Notes: a model not told the origin generated them from the letters alone. Positions 1 through 9,873 are shown, numbered from the stretch's first letter. The stretch is 49,223 bases of DNA from Acidobacteriota bacterium (GCA_016195325.1 JACPZX010000027.1:1-49223), one strand, 5' to 3'. Numbers and translations are program-made.

Positions 1-656
1 TCCAGCTCGAACTCTTTCCACCCGATCACCGACTCTTCGACGAGCACGGTGCCCACCGGCGACTGCTGGAGCCCCCAGCGCACGGCCTCCTCCAGCTCCT
101 CGGCGTTCCAGGCGATGGAGCCCCCGGTGCCCCCGAGGGTGAAGGAGGGCCTCACGATCGCGGGGAAACCAACCTCGGCCAGCACCTCCTCGGCCGCGGC
201 CACCGAGTCGGCGTAGCCGGAGAGGGGCACCTCGAGGCCGATCTTCTGCATGGTCTTCTTGAAGAGGAGGCGATCCTCGGAGAGCCGGATCGCCGGGAGG
301 GAGGCGCCGATGAGCTTCACGCCGAAGCTGTCGAGGACCCCCTCGTCGCCGAGGCGCATCGCGATGTTGAGCGCGGTCTGGCCGCCGACGGTGGGGAGGA
401 GGGCGTCCGGCCGCTCGCACTCGATGACGCGCGCGACCATCTCGGGGGTGAGGGGCTCGACGTACGTCCGATCCGCGAACTCCGGATCGGTCATGATCGT
501 CGCCGGGTTCGAGTTGATGAGGACGACTTCGTAACCCTCCTCGCGGAGGGCCTTGCAGGCCTGCGTGCCGGAGTAGTCGAACTCGCAGGCCTGCCCGATG
601 ACGATCGGTCCGGAGCCGACGATCAGGATCTTGCGGATGTCGGTCCGCTTGGGCAC
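1..656 (-). CDS. carB: Carbamoyl-phosphate synthase large subunit, N-terminal part (runs off left edge)
   Basis: Large subunit of carbamoyl-phosphate synthase, which makes carbamoyl phosphate from ammonia (released from glutamine by CarA), bicarbonate and two ATP, for arginine and pyrimidine synthesis. The visible 218 codons begin [17 protein letters not shown], the classic CarB N-terminus, followed by [27 protein letters not shown] and the ATP-grasp start [14 protein letters not shown]. About 80% of the protein lies outside the window. The start is GTG at 656-654, immediately after the rplQ TAG (659-657), so there is no spacer and translation is probably coupled to rplQ. No carA is visible. 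Confidence 0.95.
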   Translation of the reverse strand, partial: MPKRTDIRKILIVGSGPIVIGQACEFDYSGTQACKALREEGYEVVLINSNPATIMTDPEFADRTYVEPLTPEMVARVIECERPDALLPTVGGQTALNIAMRLGDEGVLDSFGVKLIGASLPAIRLSEDRLLFKKTMQKIGLEVPLSGYADSVAAAEEVLAEVGFPAIVRPSFTLGGTGGSIAWNAEELEEAVRWGLQQSPVGTVLVEESVIGWKEFEL

Positions 657-1187
657 CTACTTCTTCGTGCGCGGGGCGCGCGCCTTCTTCGCGGCTCCCG
701 CCTCGGGCGCGTCCGGCCCCTCGGAGGCGGCGTCCCCTTCGGGGGCGGCGTCCTTCTTCTTGCCGCGGAGCCGCTCCGCCAGGCGCCCGCCCATCGTGGT
801 CTTCTTCTCGGGAGCCTTGTTGAAATCGGGCTCGGAGCCGAGAAGCTCGACGATGGCCATCTCGGCATTGTCCCCCTGACGATGGCCCAGCTTCAGGATG
901 CGCATGTACCCCCCGTGCCGATCCACGTACCGGGCGGACAGGGTGTCGAACAGCTTCTTGACGATCTTCGGGTCACGGATCTGCCGCGCGACGAGACGGC
1001 GCGCGTGAAGGTCCTCGCGCTTCGACATGGTGATGAGCTTCTCCGCGTACGGGCGGAGCGTCTTGGCGCGGGGGAGCGTGGTCGTGATCCTCTCGTGCTC
1101 GAACAGGGAGGTCGACAGCGACCGCAACGCGGCGTTCCTGTGGGCCGTCTTCCATCCGAGCTTGCTTCCGATCTGTCGGTGGCGCAT
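657..1187 (-). CDS. rplQ: 50S ribosomal protein L17
   Basis: Ribosomal protein L17 of the large subunit, at the end of the alpha cluster. The N-terminus MRHRQIGSKLGWKTAHRNA and the segment RPYAEKLIT are typical of the family. The core ends near residue 120, where most bacterial L17 proteins stop. Here a tail of about 55 residues rich in Ala, Lys, Pro and Glu follows, making 176 aa. It lies 70 bp downstream of rpoA, and that gap holds a triplicated 18-bp repeat. The TAG stop abuts the carB start. Confidence 0.96.
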   Translation of the reverse strand: MRHRQIGSKLGWKTAHRNAALRSLSTSLFEHERITTTLPRAKTLRPYAEKLITMSKREDLHARRLVARQIRDPKIVKKLFDTLSARYVDRHGGYMRILKLGHRQGDNAEMAIVELLGSEPDFNKAPEKKTTMGGRLAERLRGKKKDAAPEGDAASEGPDAPEAGAAKKARAPRTKK

Positions 1188-1218
1188 CGTCTTTCCCTCG
1201 CGTTCCGGGGCTTGCTTT

Positions 1219-1257
1219 CGTTCAGGCGGCGCTGGGCGTTCAGGCGGCGCTGGGCGT

Positions 1258-1272
<15 letters not shown>
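1219..1272. repeat. Three tandem 18-bp copies spanning the rpoA stop codon
   Basis: The unit cgttcaggcggcgctggg occurs at 1219-1236, 1237-1254 and 1255-1272; the last copy has one mismatch (c to t). On the minus strand the rpoA TGA (1260-1258) lies in the first-read copy. Because 18 is a multiple of three, the other two copies place further TGA codons in the same frame at 1242-1240 and 1224-1222. It looks like duplication of the end of rpoA into the rpoA-rplQ spacer. Confidence 0.95.
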
Positions 1273-2289
<1,017 letters not shown>

Positions 2290-2350
2290 GTCACCTCTCC
2301 GGGGGAGTTCCCCCCAACCTGAAGTCCTGTGGCGCGCTTGTTCGCTCCGG

Positions 2351-2977
2351 CTACTTCGAGTAGAGCTCGACGATGAGCTGCTCCGTGATGGGCATCGTGA
2401 TGTCCTCGCGTCGCGGCATCGTCGTGACGGATCCCGTGAAGTTGGCGGCGTCGAGCGAGAGCCAGCCCGGCAGGCCGCGCCCGCGCGCCGACTCGACCGA
2501 CGCCTTGACCCCTTCGTTCTTGCGCGTCGCGTCCTTGAGGCTGACCGAGTCCCCCATCCGCACCTGGAAGCTCGCGACGTCGACCTTGTGGTTGTTCACG
2601 CGGATGTGGCCGTGCGCGATCAGCTGGCGCGCCGCGGCCCTGGAGGTGGAGAAGCCGAGACGGTAGACCACCGTGTCGAGCCTCCTCTCGAGCATCAGGA
2701 GGAGGTTCGCCCCCGTGATCCCCTTCTTCCGCTCGGACTCGCGGAAGTAGCGGCGGAACTGCCGCTCGAGGAGGCCGTAGATCCTCTTCACCTTCTGCTT
2801 CTCGCGAAGCTGGATCCCGTACCCCTCGATCTTGGTGCGCCGGTTGCCGTGCTGGCCCGGAGCGTACCCTCTCTGCTCGATCGCGCAGGAGGGCTTGAAG
2901 CAGCGCTCGCCCTTCAGGAAGAGCTTGAGCCCTTCGCGACGGCACAGCCTGCAGACCGGACCTCGATGTCTCGCCAC
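2351..2977 (-). CDS. rpsD: 30S ribosomal protein S4, zinc-binding form
   Basis: S4 is a primary 16S rRNA binder and early assembly protein of the small subunit. In many bacteria it also represses its own operon. The start [16 protein letters not shown], Cys9, Cys12, Cys26 and Cys31 make it the zinc-binding C+ form. The S4 RNA-binding domain is at about residues 98-160 ([19 protein letters not shown]). Length 208 aa is normal. The start is GTG at 2977 with an upstream AGGAGAG Shine-Dalgarno. It lies between rpsK and rpoA. Confidence 0.97.
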   Translation of the reverse strand: MARHRGPVCRLCRREGLKLFLKGERCFKPSCAIEQRGYAPGQHGNRRTKIEGYGIQLREKQKVKRIYGLLERQFRRYFRESERKKGITGANLLLMLERRLDTVVYRLGFSTSRAAARQLIAHGHIRVNNHKVDVASFQVRMGDSVSLKDATRKNEGVKASVESARGRGLPGWLSLDAANFTGSVTTMPRREDITMPITEQLIVELYSK

Positions 2978-2995
2978 GTGCTTCTCTCCTTTAGG

Positions 2996-3391
2996 TCAGA
3001 CCCGGCGCCGCTTCGGGGGCCGGCAGCCGTTGTGCGGAATCGGCGTCACGTCCTTGATGGCCTTGATGTCGTACCCGGCGGCCTGGAGGGCGCGGATGGA
3101 CGATTCGCGCCCCGCGCCCGGCCCGCTGACGCGGACCTCGACCTGCCTCAGCCCGTGCTCGCGCGCCGCGGTCGCGGCCGCGGTGGCGGCCTGCTGCGCG
3201 GCGAACGGCGTTCCCTTGCGCGAGCCCTTGAAGCCCTGGATGCCGGCGGACGACCACGCGAGGACGTTCCCGTCGAGATCGGTGATGCTGATCACGGTGT
3301 TGTTGAACGTCGCGTGGACGTGAGCCACTCCCACGGGGATGTTCTTCTTTTCCTTCTTCTTTCCGGTGGCCTTCTTCTTGCCGACAGCCAT
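2996..3391 (-). CDS. rpsK: 30S ribosomal protein S11
   Basis: Small-subunit platform protein at the E site, near the Shine-Dalgarno helix. It has the family features [27 protein letters not shown], and the C-terminal [18 protein letters not shown]. The N-terminus is Lys-rich ([16 protein letters not shown]). Length 131 aa is normal. It lies 8 bp after rpsM and 18 bp before rpsD, as in the standard alpha operon. Confidence 0.97.
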   Translation of the reverse strand: MAVGKKKATGKKKEKKNIPVGVAHVHATFNNTVISITDLDGNVLAWSSAGIQGFKGSRKGTPFAAQQAATAAATAAREHGLRQVEVRVSGPGAGRESSIRALQAAGYDIKAIKDVTPIPHNGCRPPKRRRV

Positions 3392-3399
3392 GGTCTACC

Positions 3400-3786
3400 T
3401 CAACCCTTCTTGCCGACGGCGCGCTTCTTGCCGGCGATCGCCATGCGGGGTCCGCGCTTCGTGCGGGCGTTCGTGTGCGTGCGCTGGCCGTGACACGGGA
3501 GGTTCCTCCGGTGCCGGTAGCCGCGGTAAGAGCCGATCTCGATCAGGCGCCGCACGTCCTGCTGGATGTTCTTGCGGAGATCTCCTTCGACGCCGCCCTC
3601 CTCGGTGATGACCTGGCGGATGCGGGAGACCTCCTCCTCCGACAGATCCTTCACCTTGGCGTTCACGCCGACGCGGGCCTTGCCCAGGATCGCGTTCGAG
3701 CGCGCCCGGCCGATCCCGTAGATGTACGTCAGCCCGATCTCCACCCGCTTGTTCTGCGGGAGGTCCACTCCGGCGATGCGTGCCAC
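3400..3786 (-). CDS. rpsM: 30S ribosomal protein S13
   Basis: Head protein of the small subunit that contacts tRNA and forms intersubunit bridges. Family motifs are MARIAGVDLPQNKRVEIGLTY, GSYRGYRHRRNLP and GQRTHTNARTKRGPR. Length 128 aa. The start is GTG at 3786, chosen because AGGAGG lies about 8 nt upstream and it matches the family N-terminus. The 58-bp spacer to rpmJ contains a perfect 8-bp hairpin. rpsM is the first gene of the alpha operon in many bacteria. Confidence 0.97.
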   Translation of the reverse strand: MARIAGVDLPQNKRVEIGLTYIYGIGRARSNAILGKARVGVNAKVKDLSEEEVSRIRQVITEEGGVEGDLRKNIQQDVRRLIEIGSYRGYRHRRNLPCHGQRTHTNARTKRGPRMAIAGKKRAVGKKG

Positions 3787-3807
3787 GTCTTACGCCTCCT
3801 GTTGACG

Positions 3808-3826
3808 GGGAGCCCTTCGGGCTCCC
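3808..3826. promoter_or_regulatory. Perfect hairpin in the rpsM leader
   Basis: The sequence gggagcccttcgggctccc forms an 8-bp stem with a 3-nt loop and lies about 20 nt upstream of the rpsM Shine-Dalgarno. It sits where the S4-binding leader regulates the alpha operon in enteric bacteria. There is no U-tract on the minus strand, so it is not an obvious intrinsic terminator. A regulatory role is inference. Confidence 0.5.
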
Positions 3827-3844
3827 TTGCCGGGGCCCTGAGGG

Positions 3845-3958
3845 CTATCCCTGGCGCTGCTTGTGCTTCGGATTCTCGCAGATCACCCGGATGATTCCCT
3901 CGCGCCGGATGATCTTGCACTTGTCGCAAATCTTCTTGACGCTGCTGCGGACCTTCAT
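3845..3958 (-). CDS. rpmJ: 50S ribosomal protein L36, zinc-binding form
   Basis: A 37-residue ribosomal protein starting [19 protein letters not shown]. Zinc ligands Cys11, Cys14, Cys27 and His32 are all present, so this is the classic zinc-containing L36. The ATG is at 3958-3956 and the TAG at 3847-3845. It lies between infA and rpsM, the common arrangement in bacteria. Confidence 0.96.
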   Translation of the reverse strand: MKVRSSVKKICDKCKIIRREGIIRVICENPKHKQRQG

Positions 3959-3980
3959 TCAATCCCACCCACGCTGCGGC

Positions 3981-4199
3981 TCACTTGAGCCGGTAGACGA
4001 TTCGGCCTCGGGTCAGGTCGTACGGCGAGAGCTCGACCAGAACCCTGTCCCCGGGGAGGATGCGGATGAAATTCTTGCGCATCTTTCCCGAGATGTGCGC
4101 CAGGACCCGATGCTTGTTCTCCAGCTCGACGCGGAACATGGCATTGGGCAGCGGCTCCACGACCGTCGCCTCGACCTGAATCGCGTCCTCTTTCGGCAT
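3981..4199 (-). CDS. infA: Translation initiation factor IF-1
   Basis: IF-1 binds the ribosomal A site during initiation. The 72-aa product is a single OB-fold with family segments [41 protein letters not shown] and [16 protein letters not shown]. It lies 21 bp after map and 22 bp before rpmJ, the usual secY-adk-map-infA-rpmJ order. Confidence 0.97.
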   Translation of the reverse strand: MPKEDAIQVEATVVEPLPNAMFRVELENKHRVLAHISGKMRKNFIRILPGDRVLVELSPYDLTRGRIVYRLK

Positions 4200-4220
4200 C
4201 CATTCCTCCGACTGCTGCGG

Positions 4221-4985
4221 TCAGCTCGCCGCGGGCGGCGGCGTTTCGCCGAGAATCCACGGACCCCTCGGCGTCACCGCCACGGAGCGCTCGAAATGCG
4301 CCGCGAGGCTCCCGTCGGCGGTCCGCGCCGTCCACTGATCGTCCTCGACGACGACCTCGCTGCTCCCGGCGCAGAGCATCGGCTCGATCGCCAGGACCAT
4401 CCCGTCGGTGAGCCGCTCGCCGAAGCCCGGCTTCCCGTAGTTCGGAACCTGAGGGTCCTCGTGGAGGCGCCGGCCGATCCCGTGGCCCGTGAACTCGAGG
4501 ACCACGGTGTAGCCGTGCTTCTCCGCGTGGGTCTGGACCCGGTGGCCGATGTCCTGGACCCGGTTCCCGATCTTCACCTCTTCGATGCCGAGGTACAGGC
4601 TCTCTTCCGTGACCTTCATGAGCTTTTCGGCGGCGGGGCTGACCGTTCCCACCGGAAGGGTCATGGCTCCGTCGCCGTAGAATCCGTCGATGATCACGCC
4701 GTAGTCGAGCCCGATGATGTCCCCGTCGCGCAGCGCCCGCTTCGACGGAATGCCGTGCACGATGACGTCGTTCGGAGAGGCGCACAGGGACTTCGGGTAG
4801 CCGCGGTATCCCTTGAACGCGGGGATCGCGCCCGCCTGCTTCGTCCACTCCTCCGCCTTCCGATCCAGATCGTCGGTCGTGACGCCGGGGGCGACGATCT
4901 CCTTGAGACGCTGGAGGACGTCCAGGACGACCCGGTTGCACCGGTCCATCGTCTGGATCTCCGACCACGTCTTGCAGAAGATCAT
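4221..4985 (-). CDS. map: Methionine aminopeptidase type I
   Basis: Removes the initiator methionine from nascent proteins. All five metal ligands of the pita-bread fold are visible: Asp94 (GLDYG), Asp105 (GDGAMT), His168 (GHGIG), Glu201 (AIEPM) and Glu232 (HFERS). His77 (IVHGIP) is the conserved substrate-site histidine. It lacks the N-terminal extension of longer forms; 254 aa is normal for type Ia. The start MIFCKTWSEIQTM matches the family, and its ATG overlaps the adk stop by 4 bp (ATGA), suggesting coupled translation. Confidence 0.97.
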   Translation of the reverse strand: MIFCKTWSEIQTMDRCNRVVLDVLQRLKEIVAPGVTTDDLDRKAEEWTKQAGAIPAFKGYRGYPKSLCASPNDVIVHGIPSKRALRDGDIIGLDYGVIIDGFYGDGAMTLPVGTVSPAAEKLMKVTEESLYLGIEEVKIGNRVQDIGHRVQTHAEKHGYTVVLEFTGHGIGRRLHEDPQVPNYGKPGFGERLTDGMVLAIEPMLCAGSSEVVVEDDQWTARTADGSLAAHFERSVAVTPRGPWILGETPPPAAS

Positions 4986-5635
4986 GCCGCACCGAGCGCC
5001 GCGAGCGCGCGCCGCTTCACGTCTTCGATGCTGCCGGTCCCGTCAATCTCGCGGAGAAGCCCCCTCTTCGCGTAGTGAGCCGCAAGCGGGGCCGTCTGCT
5101 CGCGATAGACCTCGAGACGCTTCCGGATGACGTCCTCCCTGTCGTCGTCGCGCTGCGTGAGGCTCGTGCCGCACGCGTCGCAGATGCCGTCGCTCTTCGG
5201 CGGCGAGAAGGCGACGTGGAACGAGGCGCCGCACTTCCCGCACGTCCGGCGCCCCGAGAGCCGCCTCACCACCTCGTCGTCCGCCAGGTTCAGCTTGACG
5301 ACGTGATCGAGCGACTCCTTCCGCGCCTGGAGCACCACCTCGAGGATCTCCGCCTGACGCAGCGTGCGCGGAAACCCATCGAGCAGAAACCCCACCCTCG
5401 CGTCGGCGCGCGCGAGCCTCTCGGCCACGATCTCGCCGACCACCTCGTCGGGAACGAGAGAACCGGCCCCGACGAGGGCCTTCACCCTCAGTCCGACCCG
5501 GGTGCCGGCCGCGATCGCCTCCCGGAGCATGTCCCCCGTCGAGATGTGGGGGACACCGAGCTTCGCCCGGATGGCCGCGGCCTGCGTCCCTTTCCCCGCT
5601 CCCGGCGGGCCGAACAGAATCAATCTCAACGCCAC
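4982..5635 (-). CDS. adk: Adenylate kinase with zinc-type LID
   Basis: Catalyses ATP + AMP to 2 ADP. The P-loop GPPGAGKGT is at about residues 9-17 and the AMP site motif DGFPRT at 86-91. The LID domain carries Cys132, Cys135, Cys152 and Cys155 in CxxC...CxxC, so it is a structural zinc LID as in Gram-positive and thermophilic enzymes. I chose GTG at 5635 (217 aa). TTG at 5638 and TTG at 5629 are also possible and change only three residues at the N-terminus. It lies 16 bp after secY. Confidence 0.95.
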   Translation of the reverse strand: MALRLILFGPPGAGKGTQAAAIRAKLGVPHISTGDMLREAIAAGTRVGLRVKALVGAGSLVPDEVVGEIVAERLARADARVGFLLDGFPRTLRQAEILEVVLQARKESLDHVVKLNLADDEVVRRLSGRRTCGKCGASFHVAFSPPKSDGICDACGTSLTQRDDDREDVIRKRLEVYREQTAPLAAHYAKRGLLREIDGTGSIEDVKRRALAALGAA

Positions 5636-5651
5636 CAACCCGCTTCGCCTC

Positions 5652-7031
5652 TCAGGCGCGCCGGCCGCGCACGCGGGATCCCTTCAGGAACCCGTCGTAG
5701 TGCCTCATGATGAGCTGCGACTCGACCTGCTGGACGGTGTCCATCGCGACACCGACCACGATGAGGAGCGACGTGCCTCCGAAGTAGAACTTGACCCCGA
5801 GGCCGCTCGTCATCCATTCCGGCAGCGTCCTCTGCAGCATGGGCCCCACCCCCGGCAGCGCGCCGACGTTCAGCCCGCTGATGAGGAAGACCGGGAGCAG
5901 CGCCACGAGCGCGAGGTAGATCGCCCCGCCGAAGGTGATGCGCGAGAGGATGCGATCGATGTACTCGGCGGTGCGGCGGCCGGGGCGGATGCCGGGGATG
6001 AAGCCGCCGTACTTCTTCAGGTTGTCGGCCGTGTCCACCGGGTTGAAGATGATCGACGTGTAGAAGTAGCAGAAGAAGACGATGAAAACCAGGTAGAGCA
6101 GGTTGTAGAGCGGCATGTTGTAGTCGATCTGCCGCAGCGCCGCGCCGAGCCACGAGACGTCGCTGAGCCCCACCGCCTGCGCGAACATCCTGGGGATCGA
6201 GAGGATGGACGACGCGAAGATGACCGGGATGACGCCGCCGGTGTTCACCCGCAGGGGCAGGTGCGTCGCGACGCCGCCGTACATGCGCCGCCCGACGACC
6301 CGCCGGGCGTACTGGACGGGGATGCGCCTCTGGGCCCGCTCGACGAAGACGACCACCGCGACGACGGCGATCATGACGGCGACCAGCGCCAGGATCGCGA
6401 AGAGGTTCAGCGAGTGGCTCTGGTAGTCCTCGTACGTCTTCACGATCGCGCGCGGGAGGCCGACGACGATCCCCGAGTAGATGATGAGGGAGATGCCGTT
6501 CCCGATCCCCCGCTCGGTGATCTGCTCGCCCAGCCACATGATGAACGCGGTTCCGGTCGTGAGCGTGAGGATGGTGCATATCTGGAATTTCAACGCCCCG
6601 TACGACACCGCGTCGGGAAACTGCTTGCGGATCCACACCGCGATGCCGGCCGACTGGATGAGGCTGAGGACGACCGTGCCGTAGCGGGTGTACTGGGTGA
6701 TCTTCCGGCGGCCGATCTCCCCCTCCTTCGAGAGCTTCTCGAGGTAGGGCCAGATGACCGTGAGGAGCTGGAGGATGATCGACGCGGAGATGTACGGCAG
6801 GATCCCGAGGGCGAAGATCGTCAGCCGGCTGAGGTTCCCGCCCGAGAAGAGATCGACGAGGCCGAGCATGTTGCCCGCCTGCGCGCGGAAGAACTTCTCG
6901 AGGGCCACCGAGTCGACGCCGGGCGTCGGGATGTGGGCGCCCACGCGGTAGACGGCCAGGAGGCCGAAGGTGTAGAAGACCCTCCGCCTCAGGTCGGGAA
7001 TCGCGTAGATGTTCTTCAGGCTCTCGATCAC
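5652..7031 (-). CDS. secY: Protein translocase subunit SecY
   Basis: Central channel of the Sec translocon in the inner membrane. It is 459 aa with about ten hydrophobic segments. Conserved features include [20 protein letters not shown] near the N-terminus, the plug region around [19 protein letters not shown], and the cytoplasmic segment [20 protein letters not shown]. The start is GTG at 7031, overlapping the rplO stop by 4 bp (GTGA). Its partner secE is encoded at 32808-33023 in the same array. Confidence 0.97.
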   Translation of the reverse strand: MIESLKNIYAIPDLRRRVFYTFGLLAVYRVGAHIPTPGVDSVALEKFFRAQAGNMLGLVDLFSGGNLSRLTIFALGILPYISASIILQLLTVIWPYLEKLSKEGEIGRRKITQYTRYGTVVLSLIQSAGIAVWIRKQFPDAVSYGALKFQICTILTLTTGTAFIMWLGEQITERGIGNGISLIIYSGIVVGLPRAIVKTYEDYQSHSLNLFAILALVAVMIAVVAVVVFVERAQRRIPVQYARRVVGRRMYGGVATHLPLRVNTGGVIPVIFASSILSIPRMFAQAVGLSDVSWLGAALRQIDYNMPLYNLLYLVFIVFFCYFYTSIIFNPVDTADNLKKYGGFIPGIRPGRRTAEYIDRILSRITFGGAIYLALVALLPVFLISGLNVGALPGVGPMLQRTLPEWMTSGLGVKFYFGGTSLLIVVGVAMDTVQQVESQLIMRHYDGFLKGSRVRGRRA

Positions 7032-7489
7032 AACAGCTCGACCTTTCCGCCCGCGGCCTCGATCTTCTTCTTCGCGTCGGCCGACGCGGCGTGCACCTTC
7101 ACCGTCAGGGCGCGCGTGACCTCACCGCGCCCGAGGAGCTTGACCTTCCCCTGGGCCTTCCGCACGAGGCGGCTCTTGCGCAGCGCTTCGGGATCGACCG
7201 TGGCGCCCTTCTCGAACCGCGCCTCGAGGTCGTCCACGTTCACCACGAGGTACTCCTCGCGGAAGATGTTCGTGAAGCCGCGCTTCGGCACGCGCCGGTG
7301 GAGGGGCATCTGGCCCCCCTCGAAGCCGCGCTTCTGCGACGAGCCCGAGCGGGACCAGAATCCCTTGTTGCCGCGGCCGGCCGTCTTCCCCTGGCCGGAG
7401 CCCGGCCCGCGGCCGAGCCGCTTGCGGTTCTTGGTCGAGCCCTTCGCGGGCGACAGGTTGTTCAAACGAAGCGGGGTCTTCTCAGCCAC
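7028..7489 (-). CDS. rplO: 50S ribosomal protein L15
   Basis: Late-assembly protein of the large subunit. It has the Gly/Lys/Arg-rich N-terminus typical of L15 ([44 protein letters not shown]) and a C-terminal globular domain. Length 153 aa is normal. The GTG start at 7489 overlaps the rpmD end by 8 bp. It sits between rpmD and secY as in the spc operon. Confidence 0.97.
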   Translation of the reverse strand: MAEKTPLRLNNLSPAKGSTKNRKRLGRGPGSGQGKTAGRGNKGFWSRSGSSQKRGFEGGQMPLHRRVPKRGFTNIFREEYLVVNVDDLEARFEKGATVDPEALRKSRLVRKAQGKVKLLGRGEVTRALTVKVHAASADAKKKIEAAGGKVELL

Positions 7490-7712
7490 GCGGGCCTCCC
7501 GTCGCGGGTCCGACGACGCGGACGAGGTGGGGGATCGCCCCTACCATCCCGCGGATCGCGGCGTTGTCCGGCCGCTCGACCCGCTGGTTGAGCTTGCGGA
7601 AGCCGAGCGCGCGGAGCGTCCGCTTCTGCTGCTCCTGGCAGCAGATGCCGCTCCGGTACTGCTCGATCACGATCGTGCCCGCCTTCTTCGTCGGCTTTGC
7701 CCTGGCTGTCAC
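7482..7712 (-). CDS. rpmD: 50S ribosomal protein L30
   Basis: Small large-subunit protein with the L30 fold ([41 protein letters not shown]). The reading frame is open further upstream, but I place the start at GTG 7712, which overlaps the rpsE stop as GTGA. That gives 76 aa with a basic N-terminus ([12 protein letters not shown]), close to the usual family length. Confidence 0.93.
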   Translation of the reverse strand: MTARAKPTKKAGTIVIEQYRSGICCQEQQKRTLRALGFRKLNQRVERPDNAAIRGMVGAIPHLVRVVGPATGGPRG

Positions 7713-8236
7713 GGCTCTCCCCTGCCTCGCGACTCGGAAAGATCGGGAACGTTCTTCCCGCGCAGCCTGAGCTGCGTGTCGGGATCCTTCAGGCTCGCGA
7801 GACCGGCGAAGCACGCCTTGACGACGTTGTGCGGGTTCGCGCTCCCGAGCGACTTGGTCAGGATGTCCTGGACGCCGAGCGACTCGAGGACGGCGCGGAC
7901 CGCGCCTCCCGCGATGACGCCCGTTCCCGGCGACGCCGGAAGCATCAGCACCCGCCCCGCCCCGAACCGTCCGGTGACCGGGTGCGGGATCGTGGTCCCC
8001 TTCAGCGCGACCTTCATGAGCGTGCGCTTCGCCCTCTCGATCCCCTTCGCGATCGCCGACGGGACCTCCTTGGCCTTGCCCATGCCGTATCCGACGTTTC
8101 CCCTGCCGTCGCCGACCACGACGAGAGCACTGAAGGAGAAGTTCTTGCCGCCCTTCACGACCTTGGTGACGCGGTTGATGTGGACGACCGTGTCCTTCAG
8201 GTCGAGCCCGGACCTGTCTACCCTCGGGTTCGCCAT
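7709..8236 (-). CDS. rpsE: 30S ribosomal protein S5
   Basis: Small-subunit body protein involved in decoding fidelity. The N-terminal double-stranded-RNA-binding-like domain shows [19 protein letters not shown] and [14 protein letters not shown]. The C-terminal domain shows LLPASPGTG-like [15 protein letters not shown] and [13 protein letters not shown]. Length 175 aa is normal. It lies between rplR and rpmD. Confidence 0.97.
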   Translation of the reverse strand: MANPRVDRSGLDLKDTVVHINRVTKVVKGGKNFSFSALVVVGDGRGNVGYGMGKAKEVPSAIAKGIERAKRTLMKVALKGTTIPHPVTGRFGAGRVLMLPASPGTGVIAGGAVRAVLESLGVQDILTKSLGSANPHNVVKACFAGLASLKDPDTQLRLRGKNVPDLSESRGRGEP

Positions 8237-8252
8237 GAAACTGCTGCCTCCG

Positions 8253-8621
8253 TCAGAACTTGAGTCCCTTCGCGCGCGCGCTGTCCGCGATCGCCTTGAT
8301 GCGGCCGTGGTACTGGTAGCCTCCGCGATCGAAGGTCACCGTCGGCACGCCCTTCTCGGTGAGCCGCGCCGCAATCACCTCGCCGACGATCTTCGCCGCC
8401 GCGATGTTGCCGCCGTTCTTGATGCGCGACTTGACCTCGGCGTCGAGGGTCGAAGCCGCCGCGATGACCCGGCCTGCCGTGTCGTCCACCACCTGCGCGT
8501 AGATGTGATTGAGGCTGCGGTACACGCACAGCCTCGGCCGCGCGGGAGTCCCCGCCACCTTGGCGCGGTAACGAAGGCGCCGGCGGCGCCGAATGACCTG
8601 TCGATCCCGTCTGGTTTCCAT
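8253..8621 (-). CDS. rplR: 50S ribosomal protein L18
   Basis: 5S rRNA-binding protein of the central protuberance, partner of L5 and L25. Family motifs are [35 protein letters not shown] and [17 protein letters not shown]. Length 122 aa is normal. It lies 16 bp before rpsE. Its 85-bp upstream gap is largely made of tandem copies of the rplF 3-prime end. Confidence 0.97.
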   Translation of the reverse strand: METRRDRQVIRRRRRLRYRAKVAGTPARPRLCVYRSLNHIYAQVVDDTAGRVIAAASTLDAEVKSRIKNGGNIAAAKIVGEVIAARLTEKGVPTVTFDRGGYQYHGRIKAIADSARAKGLKF

Positions 8622-8643
8622 CTCTCTCTAAGCTCCGGTCGTT

Positions 8644-8717
8644 CTTTCGCCCGGCTACGCGCCGGACATCTTTCGCCCGGCTACGCGCCGGACATCTTTC
8701 GCCCGGCTACGCGCCGG
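8644..8717. repeat. 26-bp tandem repeat, 2.8 copies, spanning the rplF stop codon
   Basis: The unit ctttcgcccggctacgcgccggacat occurs at 8644-8669 and 8670-8695, with a 22-bp third copy at 8696-8717. The third copy contains the rplF TAG (8709-8707). The other copies repeat TAG at 8683-8681 and 8657-8655. With a 26-bp period the three stops fall in three different frames. The copies fill most of the rplF-rplR spacer, as expected from duplication of the rplF end. Confidence 0.95.
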
Positions 8718-9246
8718 TCTTGCCAACCTTCTTCTTGACGTACTCGCCGGCGTAGCGGATCCCCTTCCCCTTGTAGGGCTCGGGGGGCCTGAAGCCGCGG
8801 ATCTCGGCCGCGACCTGCCCGACCCTCTGGCGATCGGTCCCCGCGACCATGATGCGGGTCTGCTTCTGGTCCACGGAGATCGCGACCCCCTCCGGAACCG
8901 GGTAGACCACCTGGTGCGAGAAGCCGAGAGCCATCTCGAGGTTCTTTCCCTGGACCTGCGCCTTGTATCCGATGCCGATGATCTCCAGCTCGCGCGTGAA
9001 CCCGTCGGTGACGCCCTTCACCGCGTTCGCGAGGAGCGCCCGCGCCATGCCGTGCAGCGCCTTGTCGCGCTTCCCGTCGGCGCGGCGCTTGAGCGTCGCG
9101 GCGGTCGCGGTGACGTCGCAGGAGATACCGTCGGGGAGCGGCGTGTGGAGCGTTCCCTTGGGCCCCTTCACCTGGATCGCCGACGGGGTCACGGTGAGCG
9201 TGACTCCCTTCGGGAGGGTGACGGGGAGCTTTCCGATTCGCGACAT
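8707..9246 (-). CDS. rplF: 50S ribosomal protein L6
   Basis: Large-subunit protein near the factor-binding site, made of two related domains. It begins MSRIGKLPVTLPKGVTLTV and has IIGIGYKAQVQGKNLEM-type and GYSH-like LGFSHQVVYPVPEGV segments. The C-terminal signature PPEPYKGKGIRYAGE is intact. Length 179 aa is normal. The last codons are part of a tandem repeat that extends into the downstream spacer. Confidence 0.97.
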   Translation of the reverse strand: MSRIGKLPVTLPKGVTLTVTPSAIQVKGPKGTLHTPLPDGISCDVTATAATLKRRADGKRDKALHGMARALLANAVKGVTDGFTRELEIIGIGYKAQVQGKNLEMALGFSHQVVYPVPEGVAISVDQKQTRIMVAGTDRQRVGQVAAEIRGFRPPEPYKGKGIRYAGEYVKKKVGKTGA

Positions 9247-9255
9247 GATCCGCTC

Positions 9256-9657
9256 CTACCAGATCTTACAGAGGACTTCGCCGCCGAGACGGCGCTGCCG
9301 GGCGTCGTCGCCCGACATCAGGCCGCGGGACGTCGACAGGATGGAGATGCCGATGCCGCCGAGGACCTTCGGGATCTCGTCCATGCCGGCGTACACGCGG
9401 CAGCCCGGACGGCTCACGCGCTCCAGGCCGTTGAGGACGCGCTCGCCGCGCGGACCGTAGCGGAGATCGAGCACGAGCCGGCTGTGCCTTCCCTCCTCGT
9501 CGACGACCTTGAAGTTGTCGATGTACCCCTCCTCCTTGAGGATCTTGGCGATCTCCACCTTGATCTTGGAGGCGGGCATCTCGGTGCGCGCGTGCTTGCC
9601 CATCAGCGCGTTCCGCACGCGGGTCAGCATGTCCGAAATCGGATCCGTCATCACCAT
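9256..9657 (-). CDS. rpsH: 30S ribosomal protein S8
   Basis: Primary 16S rRNA-binding protein and, in enteric bacteria, the autogenous repressor of the spc operon. Family features are MTDPISDMLTRVRNA and the C-terminal ILSTSRGLMSGDDARQRRLG. Length 133 aa is normal. Two start choices two codons apart (MVM) are both ATG. It follows rpsN by 11 bp. Confidence 0.97.
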   Translation of the reverse strand: MVMTDPISDMLTRVRNALMGKHARTEMPASKIKVEIAKILKEEGYIDNFKVVDEEGRHSRLVLDLRYGPRGERVLNGLERVSRPGCRVYAGMDEIPKVLGGIGISILSTSRGLMSGDDARQRRLGGEVLCKIW

Positions 9658-9668
9658 GGCTTCTTTTC

Positions 9669-9854
9669 CTACCAGCTCGACTTGGTCACGCCGGGGATCT
9701 CCCCGGAGAGCGCCAGCTTGCGGAAGCAGAGCCGGCAGAGCGCGAACTTGCGAAGGAAACCGCGGGGCCGGCCGCAGGAGCGGCAGCGATGCCGCACCCG
9801 GACCATGAACTTCGGCTTCCTCTCCATCTTTGCGAAGAACTTCGTGCTTGCCAT
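9669..9854 (-). CDS. rpsN: 30S ribosomal protein S14, short zinc-binding type
   Basis: Head protein of the small subunit. At 61 aa it is the short type Z form, with zinc ligands Cys24, Cys27, Cys40 and Cys43 (CRSCGRPRG and CRLC). The N-terminus [16 protein letters not shown] and C-terminus [11 protein letters not shown] are typical. It lies between rplE and rpsH as in the spc operon. Confidence 0.97.
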   Translation of the reverse strand: MASTKFFAKMERKPKFMVRVRHRCRSCGRPRGFLRKFALCRLCFRKLALSGEIPGVTKSSW

Positions 9855-9873
9855 ACCGCCTCTGCCCCGCGAC

